From assembly GCA_029335875.2 (NCBI GenBank), contig JARJMZ020000033.1:1-64000 (forward strand): 64,000 nt of DNA. The letters run 5' to 3'. Of this stretch, positions 33,916 to 42,330 are shown piece after piece. Made by a program: the position numbers and the translations under genes. Under the pieces are notes generated by a model. It ran no database searches. It saw nothing but the letters and a program-made list of their open reading frames with translations, and had not been told where the DNA came from. Each line of letters opens with the position of its first letter. Positions within the stretch are counted from its first letter, which is position 1. Source of the DNA: Thermoprotei archaeon (GTDB lineage Archaea > Thermoproteota > Thermoprotei_A > Sulfolobales > Acidilobaceae).

Positions 33916-35724
33916 GAGTAAGCCTACGAACATTGAAGCTAGAGCTATCGATGCTGTTAACATGTAATAGTCTAGGCTTGGAACCCTGAATCCGGGGGCT
34001 GCAGCCTCCCCCGAGGGGGGAGCTCTGTTCTGCAGCGTCCAGCCTGAGGCTACTGGAGGGCTGAGGGTTAGGGTTGACCATAGTATTGTGGAGGCTGCAG
34101 CGTCTTCGAGTAGGCGTATAGCATCTAAGTACTCGCCCCTAGCATATCTAAACTCCCCATACCCCGAGTATGCGGGTGCAAGGCCTGATACGAGGCCTCT
34201 GAGCACTACGCGCGACGTTAGTAGAGCTTGGACTGTTAAGAGCTCCCTCCTATAGCGGTCGGCAACTTCCTGGGTAACGTTATCGGGCCTCATGAATAGC
34301 CAGTAGAGGTAGAGGCTTTTGGAGAAAGCCTCCCTGTAGAAGCCTAGGGCAGCTACATAGTTTCCTTTCGCCTCCTCGCTTCGAGCCGCCTTCACTATAT
34401 CCTTAACAGTGTTAAGCTGGCTTTTCAAAGCCGCGGAGTTCAAGGGCCTGTAGACGTTTATAACGTAATCTATGAGGGCTTCAGCGTACGAGGCTGAGAC
34501 CTTAACGTAGTCCCCGAATATTGAGGCAGCCCTCTCAACATCCCTCTCATCTATGATGGGCCTCTCCTCCTTTACTGCCTCCGCTGTTTTAACCCAGTAT
34601 CTTATAGATTCCAGCCTGGCGCTCGCAAGCCCCAGGTAGCTGGCGGCCTCCTCAACACTACCACCCCCCAGGACTTGTTCCCTCGCTATAGCTAGTGAGG
34701 CGTTAGCGTCTGCAAGCCTCGTGTAAGCTGTTGCCAGGAATTCCACATAGTATATTGAGCCTCTACGCTCCATAGAGTCCAGCATGTTCTTAACCTTCCC
34801 CAGCTCTCCCTCAACCCTACTAACCTCTTCGGCAGCCCACTGAAGCCCCTGCCTCTCAATCATGTAATAATAGTATGACTGTACGGCGCGCACGTAGCCT
34901 GTGAAAGCCATGCTAGCGGAGGCGTAGGGGTTGACGTCTATGATGCTTAAAACTAAACTAATATTGACTGCAGGGACTTCGGGCAGCTCATAGCCTTCGG
35001 GCACGCTATTCCTAATCCTCGAAGTCTCATTTATGAAGTGTAAAGCCGCCTCCCTCATGGTTAAGCTGAACCCCCCAGGCAGCTCGTACATGACGTTGAC
35101 AGACAGCCTCGGCATCCCCTTAACAACTTCTAGAGCCTCCACGATACCCGCTACCGGCACCCTGTTAACGCAGTTGGGCGTCAGGTCTTCAACGTTACTC
35201 GCAGGGAGCACTAGAGTGTACCCTCCCTTCTGGGCTAGCTGACACTTAATGTCTACCCCTCCAACTTTTGAGGAGAGGCCTTCGGGGGATATGGCCCCCG
35301 TTATTGCATAGTCTCTTAAGCCTATGTTCCTCTGGTATACTAGTAGAAGGTAGGTTAAAAGGGATATGGCGAACCCCCCGCTAGGCCCCTCAACATTGTC
35401 TCTCACTTTAATTGTTATGTCCGCGTCTAGAAGCCTCCAGTCCACGCCCGCCAGTAGACTCCCAGTCTTCACAGCCATAGTCATGCTAGCCTTCGTGGTC
35501 GACCCTACCCCGCCCTCGCCGATGAATGTCTTGATCTTTACGTTCCCATGCCCGGGGTATGTTATGGTTATAGTCACGTTTATAAGGCTACCCTCACCTC
35601 TACCCTCAACCGCCGGGATCATAACCCACCCTTCCAGTACTGTTTGAGCCTCAAGGGCTAGAGCTTGGGCAGCCTGGGAGGCTAGGATAACTAGTATCAA
35701 GGCTAGGGTTAGAGCGTACCTCAT
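33874..35724 (-). CDS. Exported, membrane-anchored Lon-like (S16) protease
   Basis: A 616-residue protein with signal peptide (1-22), a Lon-type S16 domain (about 40-205) with the dyad Ser115 in GPSGGFAIS and Lys160 in GGVDIK (45 residues apart, as expected), a long helical/coiled region with TPR-like helices (about 250-560) and a C-terminal membrane helix (about 590-610) followed by a short Arg-containing tail. No AAA+ ATPase domain is present, so it is unlike Lon proper; similar ATPase-free archaeal proteins are known. The catalytic part would face outward. Substrate unknown. Confidence 0.85.
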   Translation of the reverse strand: MRYALTLALILVILASQAAQALALEAQTVLEGWVMIPAVEGRGEGSLINVTITITYPGHGNVKIKTFIGEGGVGSTTKASMTMAVKTGSLLAGVDWRLLDADITIKVRDNVEGPSGGFAISLLTYLLLVYQRNIGLRDYAITGAISPEGLSSKVGGVDIKCQLAQKGGYTLVLPASNVEDLTPNCVNRVPVAGIVEALEVVKGMPRLSVNVMYELPGGFSLTMREAALHFINETSRIRNSVPEGYELPEVPAVNISLVLSIIDVNPYASASMAFTGYVRAVQSYYYYMIERQGLQWAAEEVSRVEGELGKVKNMLDSMERRGSIYYVEFLATAYTRLADANASLAIAREQVLGGGSVEEAASYLGLASARLESIRYWVKTAEAVKEERPIIDERDVERAASIFGDYVKVSASYAEALIDYVINVYRPLNSAALKSQLNTVKDIVKAARSEEAKGNYVAALGFYREAFSKSLYLYWLFMRPDNVTQEVADRYRRELLTVQALLTSRVVLRGLVSGLAPAYSGYGEFRYARGEYLDAIRLLEDAAASTILWSTLTLSPPVASGWTLQNRAPPSGEAAAPGFRVPSLDYYMLTASIALASMFVGLLLALLASRRLLLSP

Positions 35725-35790
35725 ACCGTTAGCCTCCAGAGAGCTTATGAGCTCCCTGAAGCTTAAATTTTAGAGGCTAGAAGAATACTA

Positions 35791-36339
35791 GTGAGGGAGG
35801 TGCTGGGGATGCCTAAGAAGGAGGAGCAGAAAGGTCAGGCTAAGCAGGAGTCGACTAAAGGCACTAAGGAGCTTAAAATAGTTACTGTCCAGGTTGTTAC
35901 CAGAGACAAGGTTGTTAAAAACCAGAGGCAGATGGGGCTTCTCTACATCATATCCGCTCTAGGCCCCCTCCATGAGAGGACGCTACAAGATGTGGTTAAA
36001 CACTTGAAAGATCTGGGGGCAGACTTAGGCTACGAGTTCCGGAAAGTGGGAGACTCAATGTATAGTTTTGACGTTAAGAACGACGTTATAGCTTTAACCT
36101 ACGTGGGCTTCGTAGAGGCTGACCCTTCCAGGAAAAAGTATAGGGTTACAGGTGAAGGCATGGAGGCCCTAGATAAGCATGGGGCCCCTCCAGGTTTGGT
36201 TAAAGTTGTGGGGGAGAACAGGGAGAGCCTGAAGAACCTGGTGGCTCTATTAGACAGCCAAGTTGACCTTCAGCTTAAGAGGAGGGTTGAGAGACCTGGC
36301 AGGAAGCCTTTCAGTTTCAGGCCTGGAATGTTGAGATGA
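35791..36339 (+). CDS. Conserved crenarchaeal winged-helix-like protein
   Basis: About 176-182 residues (GTG 35791 or ATG 35809). Low-complexity Lys/Gln-rich N-terminus, then a winged-helix-like core (about 45-140: RQMGLLYIISALGPLHERTLQDVVKHLKDLG, ending YVGFVEADPSRKKYRVTGEGMEAL) and a basic C-terminus. Overlaps the RecA-fold gene by ATGA, so they are translated together. DNA binding is likely from fold and charge; a role with the ATPase is inferred. Confidence 0.7.
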   Translation: MREVLGMPKKEEQKGQAKQESTKGTKELKIVTVQVVTRDKVVKNQRQMGLLYIISALGPLHERTLQDVVKHLKDLGADLGYEFRKVGDSMYSFDVKNDVIALTYVGFVEADPSRKKYRVTGEGMEALDKHGAPPGLVKVVGENRESLKNLVALLDSQVDLQLKRRVERPGRKPFSFRPGMLR

Positions 36340-36890
36340 AAACACACCCATACATGGCTAGGATACTGAGGGAGGGGACTCTAACCTTCATATATGGGCC
36401 TCCGGGAACCGGGAAGTCTAGGCTGGCACTCCACATTGTTAGGGTGACGGAGGAGCTGGGGTTTAAGACTCTAGTAGTGGCTACGGAGAGTGGGGCCCTT
36501 CTAGCTTTCAGGTCTCTAGGCTTAAACGTAAACTACGCTAAGACTATAGATGAGATGGCTAAGCTTGTAGCCTCGGGGGCGTTGTCGGGGAGCTATGTTG
36601 TAGTGGATACTATAAACTCCTATTATAGGGGTGACCCGGACTATTACTCTAGGAGGATGCTGGCGGCAGCCTGCAGTTTCATGAGGATCTCCGGGGGGCT
36701 AGCCCTAGGCCAGGCCTCCGAGGTTGAAGGTAGGCTGGGGAGCCCGGGCTACAGTATTATAGGGAGGTATGCTCACATAGTAGGGGTTACGAGCAAGGCT
36801 GGGGAAGGCAAGTTTTACTTGAAAATATTAAAGCCCGAAGAGCGCCTAGCGGCTTTCAGGATTGAGGGAGATAACATAGTATGGCTCTAG
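36336..36890 (+). CDS. RecA-fold ATPase (RadA/RadB paralogue)
   Basis: A 184-residue minimal RecA core: Walker A GPPGTGKS at 21-28, a probable Walker B strand SYVVVDTINSYY near 90 and a C-terminal beta-rich end. It lacks the N-terminal helix-hairpin-helix domain of RadA, so it is of the RadB/KaiC-like short paralogue class (Sulfolobus has several). Likely a recombination mediator or accessory ATPase. Start overlaps the upstream winged-helix gene by four bases and its 3' end overlaps carS by ten. Confidence 0.8.
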   Translation: MKTHPYMARILREGTLTFIYGPPGTGKSRLALHIVRVTEELGFKTLVVATESGALLAFRSLGLNVNYAKTIDEMAKLVASGALSGSYVVVDTINSYYRGDPDYYSRRMLAAACSFMRISGGLALGQASEVEGRLGSPGYSIIGRYAHIVGVTSKAGEGKFYLKILKPEERLAAFRIEGDNIVWL

Positions 36891-37396
36891 AATACAAGTA
36901 TGTTGACAGTATTATCGAAGGCTTCCTCCTAATACTCCCAGCCATGTTCGCCAACGCCACACCAGTCTTAACCAAGGGGAAAAGACCGGTAGACTTCAAG
37001 AAAAACTTCATAGATGGGAGGAGGATCCTAGGAGACGGTAAAACCTGGGAAGGGCTGGCGGCAGGCATGCTCGCAGGCATAACAGTGGGGGTCATAATAG
37101 CATACCTCACAGGGAACCTTACACTAGCTTATGCAGGCTTCATAGCCTCAGCGGGGGCAATGTTAGGGGACCTAGCAGCATCCTTCATAAAGAGGAGGCT
37201 CGGCCTCTCGAGAGGAGCCCCCGCACCTCTACTCGACCAGCTAAACTTCTACATAGGGGCCGTAGCGCTACTACACCTAGCAGGCTTCAAGTTCACACTA
37301 TGGGTTTTCACGCTACTAGCAATCCTCTCAGCCCTCCTACACCTAGCAGCCAACATAATAGCGCATAAAACGGGGCTCAAAGACGTTCCATGGTAG
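36881..37396 (+). CDS. carS: CDP-archaeol synthase
   Basis: A 171-residue membrane enzyme activating unsaturated archaeol phosphate with CTP in archaeal lipid synthesis. About five membrane helices; cytosolic catalytic loop with FIDGRRILGDGKTWEG (40-55) and the family segment GDLAASFIKRRLGLSRGAPAPLLDQLNF near 105. Complete length. Last gene of a compact three-gene overlapping unit, though the first two genes concern DNA, not lipids. Confidence 0.93.
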   Translation: MALEYKYVDSIIEGFLLILPAMFANATPVLTKGKRPVDFKKNFIDGRRILGDGKTWEGLAAGMLAGITVGVIIAYLTGNLTLAYAGFIASAGAMLGDLAASFIKRRLGLSRGAPAPLLDQLNFYIGAVALLHLAGFKFTLWVFTLLAILSALLHLAANIIAHKTGLKDVPW

Positions 37397-37446
37397 AAGC
37401 CGTGCTCAAGAGCGCACACTAGACGGCAGCTAAAAGGCGGGAAAAC

Positions 37447-37494
37447 AGTTATAGCCGTGTGGAACCGTAAGCGGTTCCGCTAGAACCTATAACT
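37447..37494. ncRNA. Nested hairpin, candidate structured RNA
   Basis: Outer 8-bp arms AGTTATAG (37447-37454) and CTATAACT (37487-37494) enclose an internal loop and a 7-bp inner stem GGAACCG/CGGTTCC with a TAAG loop (37461-37478), all perfect. The fold works on either strand. Two stems around an open internal loop recall an H/ACA guide pocket, and the gene next door encodes Nop10, but no clear ACA box or kink-turn is visible. It could also be a terminator for carS. The rest of 37397-37566 holds nothing I recognise. Confidence 0.35.
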
Positions 37495-37566
37495 AAAATA
37501 AACCCTTGACTGAAACCAAAAGGCCCGGCTACTAGCATCGTTATATCGTGTGAGGCCTGAACCCGG

Positions 37567-37743
37567 CTATTCAGGTATTTGCCCTGCGTCTTTCTTCAGC
37601 TTATACCTGTACTTTAAATATTTGTCCTCAGGAGAGAACCTGGGTGGGTGTGGCGTTATAAGGGGGCTACCGCAGTAGGGGCATAAGTCTTTTCTTAGGG
37701 TATACCTACCACATGTAGAGCATTTCCTCATCAGCCATCTCAC
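37567..37743 (-). CDS. nop10: H/ACA ribonucleoprotein subunit Nop10
   Basis: My own translation gives 58 residues from GTG at 37743: [16 protein letters not shown], a zinc-ribbon with CSTC and CPYC pairs, then [17 protein letters not shown], the near-universal Nop10 signature, and a basic tail. It is a component of archaeal H/ACA pseudouridine-guide particles with Cbf5, Gar1 and L7Ae. The gene is short and easily missed. In many archaea it follows aIF2-alpha; here it is alone between carS and the ATPase gene. A box-A-like stretch is not obvious. Confidence 0.93.
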   Translation of the reverse strand: MRWLMRKCSTCGRYTLRKDLCPYCGSPLITPHPPRFSPEDKYLKYRYKLKKDAGQIPE

Positions 37744-37956
37744 TCCAACCTCACCCTAAGCTTTCCTCTCTATCGAGACCTTTAGAGCTCATAAGAGCTT
37801 CTCTCTAGCCAGCCAAGAGTTTGCTCCTTTTCCCACTGTAACCCTCGAGAGAACCGTTAAGTCTCTGCCTCGCGGGGAACCCCCCGTTTGCCTTTGGCTG
37901 TAATACGCCTTTCAGATTTAAGTTTTAGTTTCAAAGATTTTTGATGGTGTGACTGT

Positions 37957-38607
37957 TTGGCTGTTGACGCTAGGAAGGTTCTGCCTACTAAGATTAACTT
38001 GATAAGATTGAGGAGGGAGTATAGGATGATGGTTAGGATTAGGAATCTCATGGAGGAGAAGAGGGAGGTTCTCCTACATTATATTAAGAGTTATGCTGAA
38101 GAGTATAACAAGTATCAGAGGGAGGTTCTAGCTAGGCTTGACGACATGTTCTTAGAGTATTACCTGGGCTTGTCGAGCGAGGGCCTTGAGAGGGTTGAGG
38201 GCTATACTGGTAACGTTGCCGGCACTCTTCAGGTTTCCACGCGCTCTAGGGTTCTATTCGCTGTTAGAGTCCCCGCCTTCCATGTTGATAAGAGAGCTCT
38301 ACCCCCACTACCACTCCCCTTAGATGCTAACTCTCACTTAGCATCGAGTTTCCTGAAGTTGAGGGAGCTCACACCCTCAATACTTAAACTAGCAGAGTAT
38401 GAGGAGACTTTGAGGAGGCTCATAATGGAGCTTAAGGATACCCAGAGGCTTATAAACGCCCTCGACTACGTCATACTCCCAAGCTACTCGCAAGCCATAA
38501 GCTACATTAAGAGCGTCCTAGACCAGAGGCTGAGGGAGGACTTTATAAGGTTGAAGACGCTCAAGAAAAAGATGGAAACCAAAACAGTTGAAGCTGGGGC
38601 TGCCTAG
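37957..38607 (+). CDS. atpD: A-type ATP synthase subunit D
   Basis: A 216-residue helical protein forming the central rotor shaft: [19 protein letters not shown] at the N-terminus is the subunit D signature, followed by a long coiled coil, a middle loop and a C-terminal coiled coil with [28 protein letters not shown] start at 37957. No other ATPase subunit gene is in the window, so the complex is encoded at separate loci. Confidence 0.93.
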   Translation: MAVDARKVLPTKINLIRLRREYRMMVRIRNLMEEKREVLLHYIKSYAEEYNKYQREVLARLDDMFLEYYLGLSSEGLERVEGYTGNVAGTLQVSTRSRVLFAVRVPAFHVDKRALPPLPLPLDANSHLASSFLKLRELTPSILKLAEYEETLRRLIMELKDTQRLINALDYVILPSYSQAISYIKSVLDQRLREDFIRLKTLKKKMETKTVEAGAA

Positions 38608-38677
38608 AAAAGCTCTCCTTGGCTGAGGAAGATTTAGAGAAAGACACTCTGGAGAAACCTGTTGAACATTGCCCCTG

Positions 38678-38935
38678 TTAAGGTATTAGAATGCCAACTA
38701 AAATGAGAGCCATACTCAGAACTATAACAGCCTTCAACAGGAAGCTTGGAGGCTTCTTAAATACTGTAATAGCAGACCTGAAAGCCAGGATTAGCCCTAC
38801 ATAGGCCGTTATAGCTGAAAGTATTAGTATACCAGTTAGTATCATGTAGTAGCTAATGTTAACACTACCCCCGAATGGAGCTAGCCTAGCTATGTCCCCT
38901 AAGACATTAAAAAGATCGCTTAGCGCCATACCCAA
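38678..38935 (-). CDS. Small membrane protein, unknown
   Basis: An 85-residue protein with two to three hydrophobic helices (about 28-52 and 64-84) after an amphipathic N-terminus (MALSDLFNVLGDIARLAPFGG). No known motif. Located just after ATPase subunit D on the other strand. Upstream is a 540-base region without a supported gene. Confidence 0.5.
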   Translation of the reverse strand: MGMALSDLFNVLGDIARLAPFGGSVNISYYMILTGILILSAITAYVGLILAFRSAITVFKKPPSFLLKAVIVLSMALILVGILIP

Positions 38936-39474
38936 ATCCCCACGGTAGACTAGGGGCTTCGAAGTTAAACATGAGGAAAGGTAAATAATACCTAGAACTG
39001 AAACCTTAAAACCGCTGGGACAACACTTCTCTCAATTGATGTTGAGGGTTAAAAGCGCTGACCCACAGGATGATGCAAACCAGGCTTCTGAAGAATGTTT
39101 AGAGGACTGCACCCCATAATGATCGCCGCTCAACAACAATCTTCCCATTATAAGGGGTTTCCTTACTGATAGCTAGTTTCCCCTTTTCCCCGGCTTTTCC
39201 AGGCAACTCCTTCTCTGCCAGCCTGTTATCAGATGGGTAGACGTGAAATCATAGTGCTTAATGCTCTCCCACACTCTTAATGAAATTTTAACTTTCAAGA
39301 TTTAAGGTCCACTAGCTGTCATAGCAGTGTTTCTCGGCGGCTTCCCTGGGAGGTCGAGAATTTTCCTACGGACTCTACTATGGGCTCGAGCCCTGCGAGC
39401 TAACCGCTAAACCCTGAGATATTAAGATAAAAGATTTAAACTGATATACTAGAAGAGGATGGAGGGTAAGTGTA
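38936..39474. other. 540-base spacer, possibly with a decayed gene
   Basis: Lower G+C than its flanks. On the minus strand a coding-like reading (VWESIKHYDFTSTHL onward, about 39275-39175) meets a stop near the A/G runs and seems to continue in another frame (LAISKETPYNGKIVVER, to about 39090), as expected from a frameshifted remnant. I cannot name a family. The box A (TTAAGATAAAAGATTTAAAC, 39422-39441) and GGAGGG ribosome site of the next gene are at the right end. No convincing tRNA or box C/D RNA. Confidence 0.3.
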
Positions 39475-39909
39475 TTGAGTCAAACTAGGGACGTAACGGA
39501 GTTCGTTAGAAGCCTCGAGAGATGGGTGGCCCTACAGAAGGTGGTCTTAGAGAACTTTAAACAGATGGACGTTAAAGTTAGGGATTCAGACAGGCTAGAC
39601 ATAATAATACACACGAGGCTAGCGTTCAACCACATGGTTAGGACGCTGAAAGCTTTCGACGACTGGCTCCAGGATCCTTTCATATCAAGTAATATACCTA
39701 GAGAGCTACTGCTTGAAGTCTGGTCTACATCCCTTAAGATCTTGGAAGCCCTACTAGAGCTCGACATAAAACACACTGGGGAAGTCAGAAACCTCATAGA
39801 GAAGGCGGTGAAAGAGGGGCGGGTAAGCCCTGTCATAGCCCAGCTGAGAGACCTGGCAGCTCCAAGAGGGGAGGAGCGGGAGAGGAGGGGCCCGACTATA
39901 TCAATATAG
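39475..39909 (+). CDS. DUF2153-like helical protein
   Basis: A 144-residue all-helical protein (TEFVRSLERWVALQKVVL, HTRLAFNHMVRTLKAFDDWLQDPF) resembling the crenarchaeal DUF2153 family, function unknown. TTG start with GGAGGG eight bases ahead. Convergent with a coiled-coil protein. Lies 0.8 kb before the Ced operon; no link shown. Confidence 0.65.
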   Translation: MSQTRDVTEFVRSLERWVALQKVVLENFKQMDVKVRDSDRLDIIIHTRLAFNHMVRTLKAFDDWLQDPFISSNIPRELLLEVWSTSLKILEALLELDIKHTGEVRNLIEKAVKEGRVSPVIAQLRDLAAPRGEERERRGPTISI

Positions 39910-39937
39910 TTTTATTAAACAAAAGCCGGGCCCCAGC

Positions 39938-40447
39938 TTATACTTCAAGCTCCTCAAGCTCCTTCTCTTTAGCTTTAAGAAGCTGGTATGTGGCTTCCAC
40001 AGCATATTTCAAGGCAGCCTTAGCCTTTATAACCTCTACTGTAGACTGTAAATTCTCCAGCCTCACCTCCACCACTGCGCCGTCAGGCCTCTCCCTTATA
40101 ACAAGGTTTACTAGGTCTCCCTCAGCCCCGCTCCTGACTTGGAGGGTTCTTATATCCTCCCTAACACTATTCAAATACTCTTTAATCTCGTTGGGGAGCA
40201 CTACTGGAGTATCATAGGAGAGCCTAACATAACCCTCACCAATAAAAACCCTGGCGACACGCCTCCTACCCACTTTAACCTCCTCCACCTTCTCCCCCAG
40301 GAGAGGCTGCTGGCCCGACTCTAAGAACGACAATATCGCCTTATAAACTCTAAGCTCAAACTCTAAACTCTCCACTCTCTCCCTAAGCCATTCGAGAACC
40401 TCCTCCTTAGACAGTTCCCTAGCCTCCTCTAAGCCGTGCCTAGTCAA
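39938..40447 (-). CDS. Conserved coiled-coil protein, unknown
   Basis: A 169-residue protein with an N-terminal coiled coil (about 12-45), a beta-rich middle (VEEVKVGRRRVARVFIGEGYVRLSYDTPV), and a C-terminal helix ending in acidic repeats. No catalytic motif. I know no name for it; the make-up suggests a structural or nucleic-acid-linked protein. Divergent from the Ced operon with about 250 bases between. Confidence 0.6.
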   Translation of the reverse strand: MTRHGLEEARELSKEEVLEWLRERVESLEFELRVYKAILSFLESGQQPLLGEKVEEVKVGRRRVARVFIGEGYVRLSYDTPVVLPNEIKEYLNSVREDIRTLQVRSGAEGDLVNLVIRERPDGAVVEVRLENLQSTVEVIKAKAALKYAVEATYQLLKAKEKELEELEV

Positions 40448-40610
40448 AGAAACGTACCCCCATTAAATTCTAACCCGCCAGGTCATCTTAAGGATAAACC
40501 TCTGTCTTATCCCAGTCTTACCACGCGCCCCCCATCATTCCAGCGAAAGCTGCCTAGAGTTTCATCGGGCGTTCCCCCCCGTTATGGGACGTGGGGGTTT
40601 TGGTGTTCTC

Positions 40611-40620
40611 TTTTAAACTT
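40611..40620 (+). promoter_or_regulatory. Probable box A of the Ced-like operon
   Basis: CTTTTAAACT within an otherwise G+C-moderate 247-base spacer, about 80 bases before the first gene. This would leave a leader of roughly 50 bases. I see no other element in 40448-40694. Confidence 0.35.
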
Positions 40621-40694
40621 TCGGGTTCTCAAGTTTTCTGTCGCCTGCCTCCGGAGGTCTCATATTTGTGTTTCGGGTGTTGCGGGGTTAGCTT

Positions 40695-40949
40695 ATGGTT
40701 GACCTTGTTCAGGTTATAGAGGATTGGACTACTAGGATCACAGTGCTAGCTTGGGCTTTGTTCCTGTTAACGTGGAGTGTGGGCTGGGCCCTTAGGGGTG
40801 CTCCAATCCCTTTCAGTAGGATTAAAAGATTTGGGTCGAGCCTTGTCGAAGACTCTGTCTGGGCTGCTTTCTGGCTTGCTGTTGGCGTTACAGTCTTTAA
40901 GTTCATAACTTACTTGGCTAGCTTGATCGCCCAGGCTCTAGGCTCTTAG
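40695..40949 (+). CDS. cedA1: CedA1-like pilin/membrane subunit of DNA-import system
   Basis: An 84-residue protein with two membrane helices (about 16-34 and 58-82) joined by a short basic loop (RIKRFG), the layout of VirB2/TraA-type conjugative pilins and of crenarchaeal CedA1. In Sulfolobus CedA1 is needed for DNA import after UV damage, and in Aeropyrum it forms pili. No signal peptide cleavage site is evident. Eleven bases precede the CedA-like gene. Identification rests on size, topology and gene order rather than on a sequence signature. Confidence 0.65.
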   Translation: MVDLVQVIEDWTTRITVLAWALFLLTWSVGWALRGAPIPFSRIKRFGSSLVEDSVWAAFWLAVGVTVFKFITYLASLIAQALGS

Positions 40950-40959
40950 AGGTGGCTTT

Positions 40960-42330
40960 ATGGACCCTGTTTACCTGGGCATCTTAGCTATTAAACTGGC
41001 TATATTAACGTTCTACCTAGGCGTCCTAGTATACGCCCTCCCACTCCCCCTCAGGTCTATAAAGAAGTGGGCTCCAGAACTCCTCTCGGACGGGGTTCAA
41101 GCTTTATTCATAGCCCTCATATATGGCACCCTCTACGTCGCCAGCTTGAACCTGGCGGGGCTCCTGGGAGGCTCCTGGACCCTCTTAGATGTTTGGATAA
41201 AGAAGTCTGTGGGGGTCATAGTTAACATTAAAATGTTCCTGGCAGCTCTGGGGGCTGTGCCCGTTATATCTAAAATCTCCGGGATCGCGTACGCAGTAGC
41301 AGGCCCCCTAGATAGGGCTGCAACCCTAGCCCTACTCTTCATGGTAACCCTTTCAGGGATAATCGAGCTTGTAACAAGCTATGGCCTGGCCCTCCTAGCC
41401 CTCGGAGTAGCCCTTTACGCCATCCCTTTCAAGCTGGCTAAGAGCGCCGGGGCCTGGCTTATAGCATTCATACTAGTGTTCAATGTGGGGCTACCCCTCC
41501 TGCCAAGCTTCATAGTAAGCCTAGCCTCGGAGCCCAGCGCGCCCGGGGAGGCTCCAAGCTTTTCAGTAGTCAAGGTTAAGGTGGCGTCACGTTACGGTCA
41601 CCCAGCCTCATACGGCTTCCTGAAAATACTTGATGATAAAGCTAGAGTTGTGGCAGCATACCCCCTAGACTCCTACGGCTATGCCACCTCATTGTACCAT
41701 GAGGTTTCAGGCGTCCTGCTACCGTCAAACATAGACCTCTACCCTATACTAGAATATGATGGTTACATGATACCCCTAACCCCCTCCCCCCTCAAGCTTA
41801 ACACTATAAGCTCGAACAATATAGAGCTTAGAGCGCCCCATGTAGCCTTGTTCAGAGAGCCCCTAATAATGATACTAGTCTCAAACCCCGACTATGAGCT
41901 TAAAGAATCTGGAGGCTCTCTAACCATAACAACAGTGCTCGGCGGAGACAGTTACGTTGATGTTAGAGCCCCTTCCACATGCTCCCTAAACGTTACAGCT
42001 ACGGGGGCTAATGTAAACGCTGGCACCTGGGAGTGGAGGGGGGTTTCAGGGTTCTCATACACCGTAACCGCGGGCTCCGAAGGCGAGTATGAGGTGAACG
42101 TGGCTATACACGGTTGCAGCCCCACGAGCACCCCAAACTACGGGGACTCTAAGGATTATGCTGACGAGCTTGCTAGGAGTTTCGCTTTCCTCGACATAAA
42201 CCTTGTTAAAGCCTTCGTCCTCTACTATCTCACAGTACCCTTCATATATGTTTTCACACTGTTCCTGGCTACAGCAAGCCTGGCTAGAGTACTGGGAGGG
42301 AGGGATAGGATCCCGGTTAAGGTGGCCTAG
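40960..42330 (+). CDS. cedA: CedA-like polytopic membrane protein of DNA-import system
   Basis: A 456-residue protein with about six N-terminal membrane helices (residues 5-190), a roughly 200-residue extracytoplasmic beta-rich domain (195-410; two Cys that could form a disulfide) and a C-terminal helix (417-442). CedA is the VirB6-like channel subunit of the crenarchaeal exchange of DNA system. It lies between a CedA1-like pilin and a CedB-like ATPase, which is the main support. The outer domain is large and unlike anything I recognise. Confidence 0.68.
   Translation: MDPVYLGILAIKLAILTFYLGVLVYALPLPLRSIKKWAPELLSDGVQALFIALIYGTLYVASLNLAGLLGGSWTLLDVWIKKSVGVIVNIKMFLAALGAVPVISKISGIAYAVAGPLDRAATLALLFMVTLSGIIELVTSYGLALLALGVALYAIPFKLAKSAGAWLIAFILVFNVGLPLLPSFIVSLASEPSAPGEAPSFSVVKVKVASRYGHPASYGFLKILDDKARVVAAYPLDSYGYATSLYHEVSGVLLPSNIDLYPILEYDGYMIPLTPSPLKLNTISSNNIELRAPHVALFREPLIMILVSNPDYELKESGGSLTITTVLGGDSYVDVRAPSTCSLNVTATGANVNAGTWEWRGVSGFSYTVTAGSEGEYEVNVAIHGCSPTSTPNYGDSKDYADELARSFAFLDINLVKAFVLYYLTVPFIYVFTLFLATASLARVLGGRDRIPVKVA

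Noticed and set aside
38619-38681. 20-residue ORF (MAEEDLEKDTLEKPVEHCPC) after ATPase subunit D
   Set aside because: Too short, no clear ribosome-binding site, overlaps the end of the next gene; could not be supported.
39064-39110. Box C/D sRNA-like sequence (GATGATG ... CTGA ... ATGTTTA)
   Set aside because: No good terminal box D and no terminal stem; box C deviates at its last base.
39330-39420. tRNA-like segment with GCTC/GAGC pairing
   Set aside because: No acceptor stem or T-loop consensus could be drawn on either strand.
40436-40702. 88-codon plus-strand ORF ahead of cedA1
   Set aside because: Composition not protein-like, crosses the probable promoter of the operon.
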